The notes under the pieces are model-generated. The model did not search any database. It was not told the origin of the DNA and worked only from the letters and a program-made list of their open reading frames with translations. Below are positions 14,518-15,885 of a DNA stretch of 15,885 bases, piece by piece (position 1 is the stretch's first letter; each line of letters begins with the position of its first letter). Both the position numbers and the translations under genes were made by a program. Source of the stretch: CAZTZY01 sp964617765 (GTDB taxonomy: Bacteria; Pseudomonadota; Gammaproteobacteria; Pseudomonadales; DT-91); the NCBI GenBank assembly GCA_964617765.1, contig CAZTZY010000068.1:1-15885 (forward strand). The letters are read 5' to 3'.

Positions 14518-15600
14518 ATGCTGATCAATATTGTATACATGCTTGCTGGCCTGGTGGTATTAACCCTGGGAGCTGATGTTTTGGTGCGCGGTGCATCGCG
14601 TCTGGCGCTGGCTTTGGGTATTTCGCCGCTGGTGGTGGGGCTGACGATTGTGGCCTTTGGCACCAGTGCGCCGGAGATGGCGGTGAGTATTATCTCTGCT
14701 TTCAACGGTTCGAACGATATCGCGGTGGCGAATGTGGTGGGTTCGAATATCTTCAATGTGCTGTTTATTCTTGGTATCTCTGCCATGGTGGCGCCGTTGG
14801 TGGTACACCAGCAGCTGGTGCGTATGGATGTGCCTATTATGCTTGGCACTTCGCTGTTACTGTATTCGTTGTCACTGGATGGCAAGCTTGGCATGTGGGA
14901 TAGCGGCCTGCTGTTCGCGCTGGTGGTGGCTTATACGGTTTTCCTGATTGTGGAATCCCGCCGTGAAAAGAAAGCCGATGTGCTGGGCGAATATGATGCA
15001 GCAATGGAAGATATCACTAATGGCAAGAAAGGCACGTTGCCAATCGACCTGATGCTGATTGTTGTGGGTTTGGTGATGCTGGTGTTTGGTTCGAAATATT
15101 TTGTCGATGCGGCGATCGATGTGGCGCGGCTGCTGGGTGTGAGTGAAGTGATTATCGGTTTGACCATTATTGCGGCGGGCACTTCGTTGCCGGAACTGGC
15201 TACCAGTGTCATTGCGGCGTGGAAGGGTGAGCGTGATATAGCTATCGGCAATGTGGTGGGCAGCAACATCTTCAATATCTGTGCAGTACTGGGTTTGTCG
15301 GGTATGGTGTCGTTGGGCACACTAACGGTGTCACCTGGAATGATGCTGGTGGATATTCCGTTTATGATCGGCGTGGCTTTGTTGTGTTTGCCTTTCTTTC
15401 GCGCTGATTACACATTAACCCGTGCCAATGGTGCGCTTTTTCTCGGTATTTATGTGATCTATTTGCTCTACCTGATCTGGCAGCAGCAACATGCCCAGGC
15501 CTTGCCGACATTACAAACAGTGTCGTTCAGCGTATTGTTGCCGGCCCTGATTATAGGTAGCGTTGTCTATGTGGTTGCTGCCCTGCGCCAGGAATCCTGA
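14518..15600 (+). CDS. Calcium/sodium antiporter (CaCA family, YrbG-like)
   Basis: Inner-membrane cation exchanger of 360 residues, ten predicted helices, built from two inverted repeats. The alpha-1 motif GLTIVAFGTSAPEM (41-54) and alpha-2 motif GLTIIAAGTSLPEL (214-227) carry the ion-binding glutamates (Glu53 and Glu226). Each is followed by the diagnostic VGSNIFN (74-80 and 247-253). A cytoplasmic loop near 146-172 (ESRREKKADVLGEYDAAMED) separates the halves. The start is the ATG at 14518, nine bases after GGGAG; an upstream TTG at 14452 would add an unconserved extension. Base use matches the rest of the chromosome, unlike the preceding gene. A hairpin follows the stop. Ion specificity (Ca2+/Na+ or Ca2+/H+) is by family only. 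Confidence 0.94.
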   Translation: MLINIVYMLAGLVVLTLGADVLVRGASRLALALGISPLVVGLTIVAFGTSAPEMAVSIISAFNGSNDIAVANVVGSNIFNVLFILGISAMVAPLVVHQQLVRMDVPIMLGTSLLLYSLSLDGKLGMWDSGLLFALVVAYTVFLIVESRREKKADVLGEYDAAMEDITNGKKGTLPIDLMLIVVGLVMLVFGSKYFVDAAIDVARLLGVSEVIIGLTIIAAGTSLPELATSVIAAWKGERDIAIGNVVGSNIFNICAVLGLSGMVSLGTLTVSPGMMLVDIPFMIGVALLCLPFFRADYTLTRANGALFLGIYVIYLLYLIWQQQHAQALPTLQTVSFSVLLPALIIGSVVYVVAALRQES

Positions 15601-15613
15601 ATAAATATAAGAA

Positions 15614-15650
15614 GTAGGGTGGGCAAAGCAAAGCGTGCCCACCTTATTAA
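15614..15650 (+). terminator. Palindromic repeat / probable terminator after the antiporter gene
   Basis: GGTGGGCA (15618-15625) pairs perfectly with TGCCCACC (15636-15643) across a 10-base loop, 17 bases after the stop, followed by TTATTA. It shares its ends with the repeat at 14409. A third GGTGGGCA occurs at about 15663. The region to 15730 contains no gene. Confidence 0.6.
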
Positions 15651-15730
15651 CCCGCTATAATTGGTGGGCACACAGCGTTTTACCCGCACTGCTGAAGTAC
15701 AATAATGCCAAAGTGAGTTAGATTGTTCGC

Positions 15731-15885
15731 TTAACCGATAATCTTCACCGGCCTGCGCTGGTTGCCCCAATTTCTTGGTTCATCGCAAACACGCCACTGA
15801 TCGCCGTATCACAATGCTTGCAGCTACCTACATGCGTTAGGTTCCAGTCAACAATGCTGTAACCCTGTAACGCGCACGTTCAATC
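15731..15885 (-). pseudogene. amrS: 3' end of an amrS-like gene (AmmeMemoRadiSam radical SAM enzyme), frame-disrupted
   Basis: Reading the minus strand from the window edge, one frame gives IERARY, a second gives YSIVDWNLTHVGSCKHCDTA then ISGVFAMNQE, and a third gives NWGNQRRPVKIIG ending in TAA at 15733-15731. Joined, these resemble the C-terminus of the AmmeMemoRadiSam-system radical SAM enzymes, with the paired cysteines of GxCxxC and the closing NWG-RR-PV motif. Restoring the last join needs only one extra A in the AAA run near 15770. At least two frame changes are needed in 155 bases. It is either a decaying gene or a region with sequence errors. The radical SAM cysteines would lie outside the window, so identity rests on this tail alone. 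Confidence 0.5.

Noticed and set aside
14499..15320. Antisense and overlapping open frames in the antiporter gene
   Set aside because: The sense frame carries both CaCA motifs; the others are rich in Ser, Thr, Arg and Trp from complementary codons.
15567..15770. 67-codon minus-strand frame after the antiporter
   Set aside because: It overlaps the antiporter end, crosses a hairpin repeat, and begins in a frame different from that of the amrS-like tail.
1..15885. tRNA, rRNA or riboswitch genes
   Set aside because: No cloverleaf, rRNA-like or known aptamer sequence was seen in any intergenic stretch.

Overview
The window looks like a gammaproteobacterial chromosome segment. It carries the divergent pepA / lptF-lptG pair that is typical of that class, and the Lpt proteins imply a lipopolysaccharide outer membrane. 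Base composition is moderate, with one clearly AT-rich patch. The genus cannot be fixed from sequence alone. Short repeats of several kinds suggest a genome rich in small mobile or palindromic elements.

Layout: 1-1472 (minus) is leucyl aminopeptidase pepA, missing only its last few residues. 1614-3799 (plus) is lptF-lptG, two permease subunits of the LPS export transporter. Converging on lptG is a phosphoethanolamine-transferase-like gene (minus, about 3804-5531). A 140-bp MITE-like insertion with a 4-bp target duplication sits in its 5' leader. 5911-7809 (minus) is a two-gene unit: a fatty acid hydroxylase/sterol desaturase family enzyme followed without a gap by an unrecognised multi-pass membrane protein. 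A divergent TetR gene (7944-8564) faces it across two near-identical palindromes that bracket a good promoter, which suggests a TetR-controlled lipid-modification module. The tetR strand continues with a zinc-ribbon membrane protein, a SAM methyltransferase and a metallophosphoesterase.

10279-11055 is an array of four 93-bp palindromic elements between two convergent genes. The elements are separated by degenerate copies of the 3' ends of both neighbours (the metallophosphoesterase and the NAD-dependent epimerase at 11052-12059), so this is a local tandem amplification of a gene-end junction. Both genes end on a TAG inside the outermost element copies.

12120-14360 is an AT-rich islet with a secreted protein of unknown function (a possible small peptidoglycan-binding-like motif) and an FRG-domain protein with an unusual N-terminal region. 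It is probably horizontally acquired. It is followed by a calcium/sodium antiporter gene flanked by two related short palindromic repeats. The right edge holds the 3' end of a minus-strand gene that resembles the AmmeMemoRadiSam radical SAM enzyme (amrS) but needs at least two frame changes to read, so it is likely a remnant or contains sequence errors.

The strongest candidates for something undescribed are the hydroxylase/membrane-protein pair with its twin operators, the gene-end amplification array, and the secreted-protein/FRG pair in the AT-rich islet. None of these can be claimed as a proven new system from sequence reading alone.
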